The notes: generated from the sequence alone by a model not told the origin. A stretch of 64,000 bases of DNA from Selaginella moellendorffii (GCF_000143415.4 NW_003314262.1:2530603-2594602); one strand, 5' to 3'. Counted from the first letter of the stretch, positions 44,425 to 56,425 are shown. Numbers and translations: made by a program.

Positions 44425-45298
44425 CCATGATGGTACCTCTGGCATTGTCAAGATCATTTCCACCTCCATCGCCTTTAGTATCATGCTCAAGAAGAATGTC
44501 CAGGAAATCCTTTGTGCCTCGGGAACTTTTGGTTTTCCTGTGCTCGTCTAAAATCTTTTGGATGACAATGTCTTCCCTTGCGGCGATTCGTTTCACTGCT
44601 GGGATTTTCCAGTCAATCCATCTGAGCCAAGCCGGTACAAGCTCGCTTATGTGGAATGCAAAGCCAAACTTGATAATCTCTTCCATAACTTCCATGAACT
44701 CCATAGCTTCCTCCTCGTTCACAGTGTTCTTCTCCCCAAAAAACCTCTTGCTCATGACAATCCTCGTTATTGTGTTGAAAGTGTAGCTCCGGACAAGCTC
44801 TCTCACGTTCACCACTCTCGACTGGTTGTCGATCAAAAAAGAAACCATGGAAGCCAGCTCCTCGCGTCTCACCTCCAAGAACGAAGCCAAGCGATTTGCC
44901 GTGAAGAGCTCCGCGTTGAAGAGCTTCTTCATTCTTCTCCAGTGCTCGTTAGGGGGTGACAACACCATGCTTTTGGAGCTGTAGACGTAATCGCCCAAGA
45001 GGAAGTATGGCCTGCCAGAAAATGTTTGATCATGGGTTTTGAGTGCCTCTCTCGCTGCCGCGGAACTGGAGATTAGAATCGCTGGCACAAGTCCCAATCT
45101 CAGGCACACAATATCTCCAAACTTGTTGGACAGCTCTTGGAGAGAGATGTGGGGCTGCCTTCCCAAGAGATGGAGGTGGCCGATAAATGGCAAGCCCCTT
45201 GGAGATGGTGGCAGCAGTTTGCGTGGCTGGAGGAAGGGCCTGACCAAGAGGTAGAACAGAAATACGGAGCCAAGAAGAACATACACAAGGAATTCCAT
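43736..45298 (-). CDS. Cytochrome P450, CYP71 clan
   Basis: Two exons (45298-44426 and 44338-43736) give 491 residues. It has an N-terminal membrane anchor (VYVLLGSVFLFYLLV) and a proline hinge (LLPPSPRGLPFIGHLH). The K helix ExxR is KETFR, the PERF motif is FWPERF, and the heme loop PFGAGRRTCAG keeps the Cys ligand. The I-helix motif is AGTYTT, with Tyr where most P450s have an acid (AGTDTT). The intron carries an AG/CT microsatellite. Substrate unknown. Confidence 0.9.
44381..44421. repeat. AG dinucleotide microsatellite in the P450 intron
   Basis: About 20 AG units lie within 5 bases of the splice donor (on the coding strand, GTAATCTCTCTCTC...). It would translate as Leu-Ser repeats if the intron were retained. 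Confidence 0.9.
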
Positions 45299-45523
45299 AT
45301 TCTAATTTTTGAACTGATGCACAAGAAATGTAGGGTTTGATCTTTACGGTAGTTGAATCTAAGAAAATTGATTATTTGGTTGACCTTGGATATATATAGC
45401 TAAATTTATTACAATAAGTGTCAATTTGCAAAATTAATCTGGAAGGTGACAGTTTTATAATATATGAATATAATGGCTTAAAAGTTGATCTGGAATACTA
45501 TTTACTTCTGACTTTGCAGATTT
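45299..45523. other. Short AT-rich spacer, P450 promoter
   Basis: The P450 upstream region. TATATATA-like sequence at about 45390 could serve as a TATA box on the minus strand. No gene. Confidence 0.4.
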
Positions 45524-48500
45524 TTATACAAGCCCTGTAACATACAAGCTTGCAGCAAAGACGATATCTCTTTTAATAAGGTTGGAAGCTTCATCCATTT
45601 TGTTGAAGAGCGTCGTGTCTCCCATAATCCGCGCCGCGTTCTTAATCTCTCTACATGTCTCGTCCAATCGGACTATAGTTCTCACCACCAGACCTTCGGA
45701 AACGTCGGTCATCTCACAAATTGTTGAGAATGGAGTTCCCTGCAACACAAAAGTGTCAACGAAGGAAGAAGAAAGTGCCTGGAATGCAAAAGCTTATAAT
45801 TTACCTTTGCCCATTCATACACCACTTCCATGAGTCCAAAATGGAGGGCGTCACGAGCGTAGTCTTCGGCGTGTGAAACAAGCCCATGGCTTACTTGCAA
45901 ATCTCCAAGCTGCAACGCTGTGTTGTAAAGCCTGAGAGAAAAAAGTGTAGAAAAAACACAAGTAACACACGATAACCATTCAACGAAGATCTTATTACCT
46001 TGTTTTCGCAGCCGCGAGCTTTTCAGTGAGGACAGGCTCGCTAGTTTCACGCTGCTGGAACACCAGCGAGGACAACAAGGCGATCGATTCAGCAGAATCA
46101 AGATCCGCAAGCTGGTTGTCAAAGAGACACTCCGCCGCGATCAGCTCATCGCCAGTGTTGAACTCGCACGTCACACGGCCTTTGAGCTGAACGATGAGCT
46201 CCGAATCGATGCAGCCAACGTCCTGGAGAACATCCATCTGCCATCCACATTTGTGTAGGAAAGTCAAAAACCAAACAACGGCTTCCAAGGAAGAATACTT
46301 ACACGACGCTGAAACTCCGGCATTTGTTGTAGTGCGTTGTCTGAAACATCGAATTTAAGCTTGTCCACGCGATCTCTCAGCAGCTGTCGGCTCTTGATAA
46401 TCGAGTAGTGCTCTTGCAGCTTTGGACACCGATGGCACTTGTTTTGTGCCATAAGCTCCGTGATGGCTTGTTTCTTCTTGTACTTTTCGACAGCATCGAT
46501 ATCGTTGAGCTTCAAATCTGAAAGACAATGCGTTAGTCAAGTTTTGCTAGTCAAGAGCATCGAAAGTAATTACCTTTTACGGGATCAAGAGGTGGAGGAT
46601 CTGCCGGATAAAGTCTCTCAAGTTCTGTGAGGGCTTGCAGTACAGCCGAGATGGCCATAGTGCTTTCTTCTTCTAAGATCCGATTGGCATCAACCCGGAT
46701 TTTCTCCTTCGAGATGCTGAGAAACTCCTGGCCACTGGTCTCTGCGACCAGAAAGGAGACTCCTCCCACCGTTCCGTAGTGCGGCATCGTCAACCGAATG
46801 ACACCTGAAGATTTCTTGGACCCCGAAAAAACTGCGAACTCGTCGTCGTCGTTCTTGTTCTTCTTGCTGATGAAATATCCTCCATCTTGATCAAGCTTTT
46901 TAGTTGGAGGCTGAAGTTTTGCTGAGGCTGGAACTGCACCACGGTAAAGTGTCAAAACGATGCTCATTTTTGTTGTCCCGCTAGGTCCTCTTAGGACAAC
47001 ACCCAAAGCTGGAACTGGGTACTGTAAAGAGAAAATCACTAGTGCACGAAAGCAGCGTAGAAATATGACTTACGATAGTCGTCTTGACAGTGACTATTCG
47101 TCCCGGTATAAGAGCTTGCTGTGCTGCACGGGAGTTCATCACTTTTTCCTGAATGCTCTCTCCGAGCATATCTGCCTCGCTTGCTAATTTGTAATAATCT
47201 TCAATCGTGGGGTCGCCAAGAATACATTCTATCGTTGCAGCCATTTTTGAAAGCTCGCCCTCTTGTCTAAGAAGTTGCTGCTGTTGCTCAGGAAGTGCAC
47301 GTTGGGCATGAAATTCCGCAAAACTGCGTTTGAGCATGTCTTCGACCTACAAGGAGAGTTGACATTGAAAAAGCGAAAAGAAAGAAAACAATCGGTTCAT
47401 TGTACCTTCAACTCCTCTACTCGAAGAAGGTTCAGAATCATCGTGTAAGTTAATCTAAACTGTGATTCCAGTTTCGTGGCCTTCCCAGTCAAGAGACGTC
47501 TTAAATCTCCTTCGTCGGGTATGTCATCCCAACACATAACTATTACTGTTCCTACCTGAAGTAAAGAGAGGTGAGAATGACTGGCCTGGCAAGAAGAGTC
47601 CCATATTTACCGTGTCAAGGCCTCTTCGCCCGGCTCGGCCCGCCATCTGAGTGTACTCGCCTGGATAAAGCTGCCTAAATGATTTACCATCATGCTTCCT
47701 GAATCCATGAAATGCAACCTGCATCTCATACGAATAAGTATATGATAATCTCAACTGCATGGCTATCTTACCGTTCTGGCAGGTGCATTGACTCCCATTG
47801 CGAATGTCTCAGTAGAGAACAAGACCTGCACTTCCAGTTAGAAAGGACCACTTCAGAAACCTTACGAACTCATCACCTTGATTACGCCTCGGCAAAAGAG
47901 CATCTCCACTACCTCTTTCACAATAGGAAGTAAACCAGCGTGGTGAACTCCGATACCTCGCTTCAGCAATTCTTCAATCCGAAGGACCTATAAAATACTT
48001 CGAGCATAAGTACTGAGCTAGAAGATACGTACACACCTGAGGAAGTTGCCTATCCGTGCCCTTGAGGCGTGAAAAGGCCTTGTTACAGAAAACGCGAATC
48101 ACTCCTTTTTCTGTTGATGTTGTCAAATCTGATCCGGTTAAGCTGTCTGCTGATTGATCGCAGCGAGATTTTGAAAAACAGAACACCACCACCTATACAG
48201 AGAACCAAATTACACAACATAAGAATGTGATGCAAGAAAATACGTACAGGCAACAAGTTCTTTTTTGATAGTACGTTGATGAGTCCATACCACTGGGAAG
48301 TCTCAGAACGCCATGGACCGCCACGACTGTTTTTCTCCTCCGGAATGACTTTGTTCCCTCTGCCCCCTCTGCCACCAGGTCCGCCTCTCCCCTGAACATT
48401 TCCCCGTCCTCCTTGTGTAGGTGCCACAGGACCTTTTTTCACTGTTGTTTTCGCTAAATGTGCATCCTTGGCAGCCTTGACACCGAGAGATAAGAAAGTC

Positions 48501-50740
48501 TCGTTTGCACATATTCTATGAAGCTCTCCCGAATAAAACAGACAGTGCTCCAAAGGAACTGGTCGTTTAGTCGTCCTGCACATAGAAATTTCAGACGCTG
48601 GGAAACACAATGGAGAGCATGCATACCCAGTTACGTATATCTTCTTTTGTTTTGTGCGACCAACCCAATCAGCAAACTCCCTAATGTTAGGCACCTAAAA
48701 CAGTCACAATAAGAGGCAAGAAGATTGTAAACAAAAAAATTCTTACCGTAGCTGATAGTAAAACAAGATTGACATGCTGGGGAAGCATGATAATGACTTC
48801 TTCCCATACAACACCTCGCTCAGCATCATTTACGTAATGGACTTCATCAAAAACTACCTGTGACGTCGATCGTAAAGAAAGATTGAAAATCAACTGGGAG
48901 AATACATACCCATTCTATATCCCGTACAAGATCCGCTCCCTTGTAAAGCATAGAGCGGAGAATCTCTGTGGTCATAATCAGGCAGGAAGCCTCGGGCCGT
49001 ATACTCACGTCCCCAGTCAGAAGTCCGACGTCAAACTTCTCACTAAAATCACGATACTTCTGATTGCTGATGGTTTTGATGGGGGACGTATACACTGCCC
49101 TTGTACAATGCTGGAATAAGAGAGTCAGACTTCCAAAGCTAGAATACATTGGCGGAGCATACCTTTGCAGATAATGCAAATGCATATTCAGCAACAACTG
49201 TCTTGCCCGCTGATGTGTGTGCAGCAACAAACACGGATTCATTTTTCTCCAGGTGATAGATTGCCTGCGGAAGGTAATTCAAGACTTCATAGTCGACTCG
49301 AGATGACGTACCTCCTTTTGAAACTTGTCAAGTTCAAAAGGAAATTGGATTGCCATATCTGGTATAAGCTCCAAAAACCTTTCTGCTACACCACTATCTC
49401 CGTCCATAACCACCCATTCCTGAAAAATAGTTCCATGTCAGAAAATGTTTTTCATTTCTAACCAGCTATATTACCTGTTTAGCCTCTGCCTTCGGCACAG
49501 GAGCAGCCTCGACCGTTTCAGTTGCAAGGATTTTATCAACTTCAGACTCGGGTTCCACTTCGTCCTTTAATACAACCTCGTCGATGGGATCTGAAAGACG
49601 TTGCAAAGCCTTGCTTGAAACATAAAGGAATTACCTATGGTTTACCTTCGTCATCGTCCTCACTTTCTTCCAGCATTTGATGTTCCCATGCCTTCCGAAA
49701 TAAGTCTTCGTAATGTAGGACACTGTCCTTCTGTGTAGAAATAACATTGTTCAGGAAAGAAGACGAACATCGTTTCGGAAGAGCAAACCTTTTCTGGTTC
49801 CTTGAATGCCTCTGCAGAAGACACATCCGACTTTTTGGACCATGTAAATGGCTGCAGCATATGAAGTTTAGTCAAAATATGTTGCTAATACTTTTGCATA
49901 CCTCAGGGACACCAAGGTTGGATAAACCCCGTTTAAAACCCGGAGCAACAGTCTGCAGTGGTTTGCCTTCTAAAACTTCGGCTAGCCATTCTCCGTTCTG
50001 TGCGCCTTCGGGAATAATTTTTTCGCCAAGATCAACTCCACCTGGTCGAAACGGTTGATTGCTCGAACTTCCACGGACAAAGTCTGCCGGATTTCCTGGC
50101 TTCCGCAACATCGATGAAGCGGCGTCGCTTCCATACTCAGGCTTGATCTGGAAAAAGAAGCAAAAGCAAGAAAATCATTAAAAAAAATGGAAGAGAAACA
50201 CTTGAAAGGCTTCGATCAACATACCTGCTCAAACTCAGGAACCCAAACTCTCCCTTGCTCTTCCGACGTACGATACTCACTCTCCTTTCGTCTAAACGGC
50301 GGCTTCCACACCGGAGAAATCGTAAGCGGTGCCAGAGACGGCTCATAGAGATAAAATCCATCTCCAAACCAGTCGACCTCCCAGTATTTTCCTGTCCGTT
50401 TCACGTCATCAATATCACTGTCCAGCCGAGGAACTAGATATTTCTCCTCGATCTCTGCAAGAATCCCCACGGAGGTCTGGGGAGGCTGCACTGGTGGCTG
50501 CCAAAAACACGAATGCCGATCAAGGAAACGATCACTCTCTGGAAATACTCACCAAAATCAGCTCAGGAAGATCGTCTAAGGGATTGCTCCGCGAAATCGG
50601 AGGCAATATTTCGACCTGGAGCTCACCGCTGTATCCCGCGACGCCGATCTTGAATGGAAGCTCGCCTCCTGGAGCAAGATCGATAGATCAGAGAGGAAGA
50701 AACACGAGCTCGAAGAGATACCTAGCTTGGGAGGCGCCAT
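45524..50740 (-). CDS. SKI2: SKI2 RNA helicase (Ski complex)
   Basis: SKI2 is the DExH helicase of the Ski complex that feeds mRNA to the cytoplasmic exosome. Exon 1 is MAPPKL at 50740; it joins in frame to [20 protein letters not shown]. Further on are [40 protein letters not shown]-type motif [21 protein letters not shown] with the DEVH box, and [20 protein letters not shown] for motif VI. The C terminus has [20 protein letters not shown] and [16 protein letters not shown]. The long insert between helicase and C-terminal domain fits SKI2 rather than MTR4. A Gly/Arg-rich insert ([20 protein letters not shown]) lies in the middle. There are about 20 exons. Confidence 0.9.
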
Positions 50741-50945
50741 TCGCTCCTCGCGGAGAAAAAAATAGAGGGAAAAATTATTTGGTTTGCCCTAGTTTTATAT
50801 ACCCAAGCCCTTTAGGATTAGGGTTCTTGCTGGAAGGAGAAGAAGGCGCCACGCCACGACAATGCCGTCGGCCCCGCGGCGCGATCAGGTCAGCTGAGCG
50901 ATAGAGAGCGATGATTTCGAGTAGATCTCCAGCTGGGATGAGAGG
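50741..50945. promoter_or_regulatory. Short divergent promoter, SKI2 and apyrase
   Basis: 205 bp separate the two start codons. It contains TTTTATATACC (about 50793) and a telo-box-like TTAGGGTT (50818). Both leaders must be short. Confidence 0.45.
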
Positions 50946-53034
50946 ATGAACGCGAATGGGTTAGGATTCATGCGTCGCTCGTCGGGCGCAACCGCATCGA
51001 CATCGGCATCGTCATCGGCAGCTACTGCCGCGGCGGAATCCTCGTCCGGCAGGATGGATTTCGCCAAGCTACAGTCGCGATCGAGCTCGGCATTCGTTCC
51101 GCCGCACAAAACCCAGCTCCCTCCCAGGTATCACTTATCTCTCAGCTCCGGCGGTGGTGCTGCGTCGCATTCTCATCGGCAGCAATGGCAGAGGAGGATC
51201 TGGGGGGCCGTCACGCTCATCCTCGCGGTCTCGGCTCTCTTCTATTTCTTCTCGGTCTTTGGAGGGCCGCGCCGCCAACAAAACTCCAGAGGCCATGCGA
51301 TCGTGATCGACGCTGGGAGCTCCGGGTCCCGGCTCCACATCTTTAGCTACAAGGTGGAGAACCTCTTCCCCCACATTGATACGCAAGACATCCCATCGCT
51401 CAAGACAAAGCCCGGGTTGTCATCTTTCTCGTCGAATCCACAACAGGCTGGGGAGTCGCTGGTGGAGCTGCTGGACTTCGCAAACGCGAGGATCGCGAAG
51501 AAGGATAGAGGACAGACGAGACTATATCTCATGGCCACTGCTGGTTTGAGGCGGCTGGAGAAGAACATCCAAGAAGATATCATTGAGTCTTGTCGATCGG
51601 TGCTTCGCCAGTCTGATTTCATGTTTGAAGATAGCTGGGCCTCGGTTATCACTGGTAAGCTTCTTTCTCTTCTCTTCTTTGCTTTTATCTTTTCTTTGTG
51701 TTGTATGCTCACAGTTCTCTCGTGTATCCTTGCAGGCACAGAGGAGGGAATTTTTGCGTGGGTTTCTGCAAATTACGCTCTAGGCACGCTTGGTGGCGAT
51801 CCACACGCGACTACTGGAATAGTGGAGCTCGGTGGCGCGTCTGCTCAGGTAAGCCTTTCGAATGTTTACGTCCTTGCGTTTCACTAATCCTTGTTTGATC
51901 AGGTGACATTTGTGCCAGATTCACCATTTCCTCCAGAGTTTCTGCACTCTTTGGACTTTGGTGGAGTCAATTACAAACTCTACACGTATAGTTTTCTTCA
52001 CTTTGGTCAAGAGGCTGCCTGGGACAATTTACTTCAGCTATTGCTCTCCGGAGCGGTGAAACCAAGTATGGCAATCTCAGTTATTTTCTCTAAGTTGAGT
52101 GGTCACTGGACGCGACTGCAGGATTAAAGGCTAAACCCGGCGTGGTGATTGATCCGTGTACTCCGGCCGGCTATGTGATGAACTCGGAGCTTCTAGAGAA
52201 GATTGCAAACACACTACAGGGGCCGAACCAAGTCAAGGTCTCCACGGTACTTTCGTCTGGAAACTTTTCTGAGTGCCGGAGAGCTGCTCAAGAACTTCTT
52301 CAAATGGGCGAAGGTACGCTAGTCTTCTTTCTCTTCGGATGAATAACCTGTGTAACTCTTACCAGACCAATGCCTACATGAGCGATGCGCGATTGGATCC
52401 ACGTTTGTCCCGGATCTCCGTGGAAAGTTTTTTGCGACAGAGAATTTCTTCTACACGTCCGAGGTTTGTTTCTTCTACAAGTTTCTCTTTAAAGCTCTCG
52501 TTCCTTCCAGTTCTTTGGACTGCCGGCAACCACTTCTTTGGCCGACGTAGAAGCCGCGGGTGATTTCTACTGCGGCGAGCAATGGACAAAGCTCAAGAAC
52601 AAGCACGTCGGAATCCAAGAGGAAGACTTGTTAAAGTATTGCTTCTCCACGGCTTACATCGTTGCGCTGCTTCACGACAGGCTCGGGATTGCCATGCACG
52701 ACGAAAGGTAGCGTAGCTTTTTTACATCTCTTCTTTCGAAGTTCTCGATAAGTAACAATCTCTCCTGGCCAGGGTGCGCTTCACGAACAAAGTCGGCAAC
52801 GTTCCACTCGACTGGGCCTTGGGAGCGTTGATGGTGAAGCTGGCTGATAACATCGAGGAGCGCTCGGAGTGGAGTTTTGGGGATGACTGGGTAACCATTC
52901 TTTCGTTTTTTGGATCGTTCGGGCTAGTGTTTGTTCTCGTCTGGCTCGTTCTGAGATGCCGGAAACCGCGGTTGAAAACCATTTATGACCTTGAGAAGGG
53001 CCGGTACATCACTACCACTCGCCTCCATCGATAA
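50946..53034 (+). CDS. APY: Apyrase (GDA1/CD39 nucleoside phosphatase)
   Basis: Apyrases hydrolyse NTPs and NDPs in the Golgi or outside the cell. Seven exons (50946-51654, 51736-51848, 51903-52065, 52122-52313, 52366-52463, 52511-52707, 52773-53034) give 577 residues. All five apyrase regions are present: VIDAGSSGSRLHIF, LMATAGLRRL, GTEEGIFAWVSANY, GIVELGGASAQV and VGNVPLDWALGAL. An N-terminal membrane segment (WGAVTLILAVSALFYFFSVF) and a C-terminal one (LSFFGSFGLVFVLVWLVLR) place the catalytic part in the lumen or outside, as in the plant APY6/7 type. Confidence 0.92.
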
Positions 53035-53200
53035 AAGAAAGAAAAAAAAAAACCTTCTATCAACATTTTTGCTGCTCGAAGAAGCAAATGGTTCTTTCAG
53101 AGTTTGTACCGTCCCTACATTATCGATCTCAAGTTAGCTGAAAAGCATTGTAATCAATAATCCAAAGGGAACAAAGCTTACTTGCAAACTCTCGCTCAGA

Positions 53201-54064
53201 CTAGACTTCCATGCGCCAGAGAGCTCGGCATGTCTCAAACTCAGATTTCTCCGTGGTGTTGAGCTTGAATTCGCTCCTTAGTCGCTTTTGCTCGTCCAAG
53301 ATGCCTAGGAAAGGAGAAAACACGTCAAGGCTTTCGAGAGATACTAATCTCTAGAGATGTGCTTACTGCCTGTAAGTATAGAGCTCCCAATAGACTCGGT
53401 GTCCGGGACGATCCTAGTGACTTGTGCGAACAAAGAGAGCTCGTGACTGGAAGCAAAACGAAGAGAGTGAGAAAAAAAGATGGTGCTGATTATCATCACG
53501 TGTTGTGCTGCTGGAGCGCTTCGAGCTTTTTAAGTTCTTCCTTCTTGGCCTCCAGGGAGTTGAAACGAGTTTCTATCCTGTTCACTTCGTCTTTTAGAAC
53601 TGTGGAAAAATCAAGAACTAGTGTCAAGAATGCGAAGAAAAAACATAAAAAAATTTCGAGAGTGAAATCACATGAAACTTATCTGGTTTCTTCCTCCAAA
53701 TCCTGCTCATGGTCTCTGATTTGTTTGAGCGTAATGGTCAGAGCTTCCAGTTCTGCGTCATTCACTCCCGCATTCTTCAAACGAGCCATCATCTTATCGG
53801 TCGCGTCGACTTCCTGCTTCAAATCTAGCCAGCAAAGCTTTGAGCAAAGAAAGAGAGAAGACAAAAAAGAGTCATACCTTGGAGCAACCCAGTCATTCGC
53901 TCGCGATCCTCCTCCACGGCAGCCCCAGCTTCGCTGAGCATCGCTTCAACTCGCTGGATCACGGCGGCATCGTCGTTGTGGAGCTTCTGGTACACCTCCC
54001 TGCAGTGCCGCGCACTGCTGCCCATCTTCTCCAAGAGATCCATCGCCACCGCAAAGCCCTCCAT
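53201..54064 (-). CDS. SPC24: Kinetochore protein SPC24
   Basis: SPC24 is the Ndc80-complex subunit that links to inner kinetochore. Five exons (54064-53878, 53824-53683, 53601-53500, 53446-53367, 53304-53201) total 205 codons in one frame. The N-terminal two-thirds is coiled coil (DLKQEVDATDKMMARLKNAG, LKDEVNRIETRFNSLEAKKE). The C-terminal globular part has HELSLFAQVTRIVPD and ends FETCRALWRMEV, as in plant SPC24 (MUN). The second intron must be cut as AT...AC to keep the frame. The PPR gene behind ends 44 bp upstream on the same strand. Confidence 0.78.
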
Positions 54065-54107
54065 TAACCCTCTTCTTTCTCTTTTCAAAATGTAGGGCTC
54101 CTGGCGC

Positions 54108-56141
54108 TTATAGGCGGGAAGAAGAAGCTCCGGGGGCGTAGAGATTGGAGAGCAGTAGCAGCGATGTGGAATCCAGATCCACAGCACCCTTTGCCGCGAC
54201 GCCTCCCTGCTCGAGATCTCTGTCCCGGCCGCAAGCTCCAAGCAGGGATCGAAATTCCAGGCCCTCCGGCTCGAATGGCATGCTGCTCAGGAGATTTGTG
54301 GCGTCCGCGACTGATCCGGCCCGCGCTAGCAGATCTACCATGGAGCTGTAATGCTGCCGTGTGGGATTCTGCCCGAAATCCCTCTCCATCGAGTGGAAGC
54401 ACGATTTCCCTGCCTCGACGCTGCCACCATGGCTGCACGCCACCAAGAACAGGGCAAAGCTGCTGTCGTCGGGCTCCTCCGTGAGCATCAGCGTGTGGAA
54501 TCCCTGGAACGCGCCAGCGGCATCGAGATTTCGAGCCAGCGCCGCGATGAAAGTGCTCCAGGAGACGAGATCTCGCTCCGGCATCCGCTGGAACAGGGAG
54601 ACTACCTTCTCGCGTTGCCCGTGGAAGGCGCTTGCCGCGAGAATCGTGTTCCAGGACTTGAGATTCCTCTCCTCCATGAGATCGAATCTCGCCTTCGCGC
54701 TCGCGAACTCGCCGCAGTGGCAAAACGCGCTGAGCAAGACGTTCCTGGAAATAAGATCCCTATGCGGCATATTCTCAAACACGCTCTTGGCGGATTCCAG
54801 ATGCCCGGTCGCGGCATATGCCGTGAGCATCGAATTCCACGTCACGAGGCTGTGCTGCGGCATCTCGTCCATGAGAATCTTCGCATCTTCCACCCGCCCG
54901 GCCTGGCCGTACACATTGAGCATGACGTTCCACGTCACCTGGTTGCGGCGGGCCATGCGGTCAAACATTGTGCGGGCCTCGTCCACGGGCAGCAAACACA
55001 GCATCGCGTTGTACGACAGGAGGTTGTGGTACTGCATGCTCTTGAATATTCGCCTAGCCCCGGCCGCGTTGCCCCTCTGCGCGAGCGCGCTTAGCATCGA
55101 GTTGTCCAGCACTACGTCCCTGTACGGCACCCGGTCGTACATCTCCTTTGCGTTGTCCAGATGCCCGTTGAGGGCATATGCGAAGAGCATACTGCTCCAA
55201 GATACAGAATCCCAGAAGGGCATGTCGTCGAAGATGCGCTTTGCTTCCTGGATATTACCCGCCTGGGAAAATGCCACGAGCATGGTGTTGCGAGACACAA
55301 GATCGGTCTCATGAAAGGTGGCAAAGAATATCCTCGCATCTTCGAGATGCCCTGCCCGGGCATATGCCGCAAGCATAGCATTCCACGATACCATGCAATG
55401 CTGCGGCATCTTGTCAAAACACCTCTTTGCGTTGGGGACGTCTCCTTCTTGGGAATATGCTGACAAGATTGCATTGCAGGAGCTTAGATTCGTCGCAGGC
55501 ATCATGTGAAAGATGCGCTTGGCATCTTCCAAATGCCCGTTTTGGGAATAAGCTGATAACATCGCATTCCATGACGGGAGGTCCAGTTCTGGAATGTCGT
55601 CAAAGATGAGCTTAGATTCCCTTAAGTTGCCATTTCGAGCATATGCAGCAAGCATGGCTGTCCAGGATACAAGGTCCTTCTGTGGCATCCTTGCAAATAT
55701 TTTTCTTGCCTTTGAGAGATACCCGTTTTGGGCATATATCACGAGCATTGATGTCCAAGCAACGAGATCCGGTTGTGGAATCTCATCAAATATTACCTTA
55801 GACTCCTTGAGATTCCCATTGTGGGCATAAGCGATGAAAAGGGCTGTCCAGCAAACAACGCTGTGCTGAGGCATCTGGCTAAAAAACTGCTTAGCTTCCA
55901 GAAGATACCCATTTCGGGTATATGCCAAGAGCATGAGATCCCACGTCATGGAATCTCTTGCTGGAGGGTCCATGGAATCGAAAACTCTTCGTGCGTGCAT
56001 TGCGCTGCCGCATCGCGCATACATTTGGATGAGCTTGTTGTTCACAAACAAGTCCAAATTTTCTTTGTAGCGCTGACAAACTTGGGAATGTATAGTTATC
56101 GCAAAGGAGAGGCTTTTGCAAGATTGTATGGCACAATCCAT
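54108..56141 (-). CDS. PLS-type PPR protein, short E region
   Basis: An intron-free 677-residue protein with about 18 PPR repeats, e.g. KLIQMYARCGSAMHARRVFD, FSQMPQHSVVCWTALFIAYA and KDLVSWTAMLAAYARNGNLR. The repeats are very similar to one another. The C-terminal E-like part (PFEPEGLEFRSLLGACGRDR) stops at APGASSSRL without a DYW domain, like the PPR gene at 29910. It is probably an organellar RNA-binding protein. Targeting is uncertain: it starts MDCAIQSCKSLSFAITIHSQ. Confidence 0.86.
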   Translation of the reverse strand: MDCAIQSCKSLSFAITIHSQVCQRYKENLDLFVNNKLIQMYARCGSAMHARRVFDSMDPPARDSMTWDLMLLAYTRNGYLLEAKQFFSQMPQHSVVCWTALFIAYAHNGNLKESKVIFDEIPQPDLVAWTSMLVIYAQNGYLSKARKIFARMPQKDLVSWTAMLAAYARNGNLRESKLIFDDIPELDLPSWNAMLSAYSQNGHLEDAKRIFHMMPATNLSSCNAILSAYSQEGDVPNAKRCFDKMPQHCMVSWNAMLAAYARAGHLEDARIFFATFHETDLVSRNTMLVAFSQAGNIQEAKRIFDDMPFWDSVSWSSMLFAYALNGHLDNAKEMYDRVPYRDVVLDNSMLSALAQRGNAAGARRIFKSMQYHNLLSYNAMLCLLPVDEARTMFDRMARRNQVTWNVMLNVYGQAGRVEDAKILMDEMPQHSLVTWNSMLTAYAATGHLESAKSVFENMPHRDLISRNVLLSAFCHCGEFASAKARFDLMEERNLKSWNTILAASAFHGQREKVVSLFQRMPERDLVSWSTFIAALARNLDAAGAFQGFHTLMLTEEPDDSSFALFLVACSHGGSVEAGKSCFHSMERDFGQNPTRQHYSSMVDLLARAGSVADATNLLSSMPFEPEGLEFRSLLGACGRDRDLEQGGVAAKGAVDLDSTSLLLLSNLYAPGASSSRL

Positions 56142-56199
56142 GTCTCAAAATTGTCATGGAGTGGCATGGCTTTGCAAGAGTGGACAAGAATGTAGAGGA

Positions 56200-56271
56200 C
56201 GCCGTTGCCGGGGATCGAACCCGGGTCGTCCGCGTGACAGGCGGAAATACTCACCACTATACTACAACGAC
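56200..56271 (-). tRNA. tRNA-Asp (GTC)
   Basis: The minus strand holds a 72-nt tRNA identical at every base to the one at 27750-27821, with anticodon GTC. The flanks are unrelated beyond a short AATG before the acceptor. Confidence 0.97.
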
Positions 56272-56355
56272 ATTGACATTGATCAGGCTTTTGTTTATTT
56301 GATTTCCCCGCGCCATAGCATATACTAAGTATAATCTACCCTACGGATTTAACCT

Positions 56356-56403
56356 ATTCCACATGCCATAGTGTGGGATGAAGCCACCAAAGTAGTATAT
56401 AAA
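56356..56403 (+). promoter_or_regulatory. Plant snRNA promoter: USE and TATA box
   Basis: An upstream sequence element-like ATTCCACATGC (56356-56366; plant consensus RTCCCACATCG) lies 70 bp, and a TATATAAA (56396-56403) 30 bp, before the U1 start at 56426. These are the distances known for plant snRNA genes. The spacing between the two elements fits the Pol II class. A reverse-orientation USE-like GTGTGGGAT occurs at 56371. Confidence 0.75.
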
Positions 56404-56425
56404 GTAGGGTTTGACGAGGATTAAC

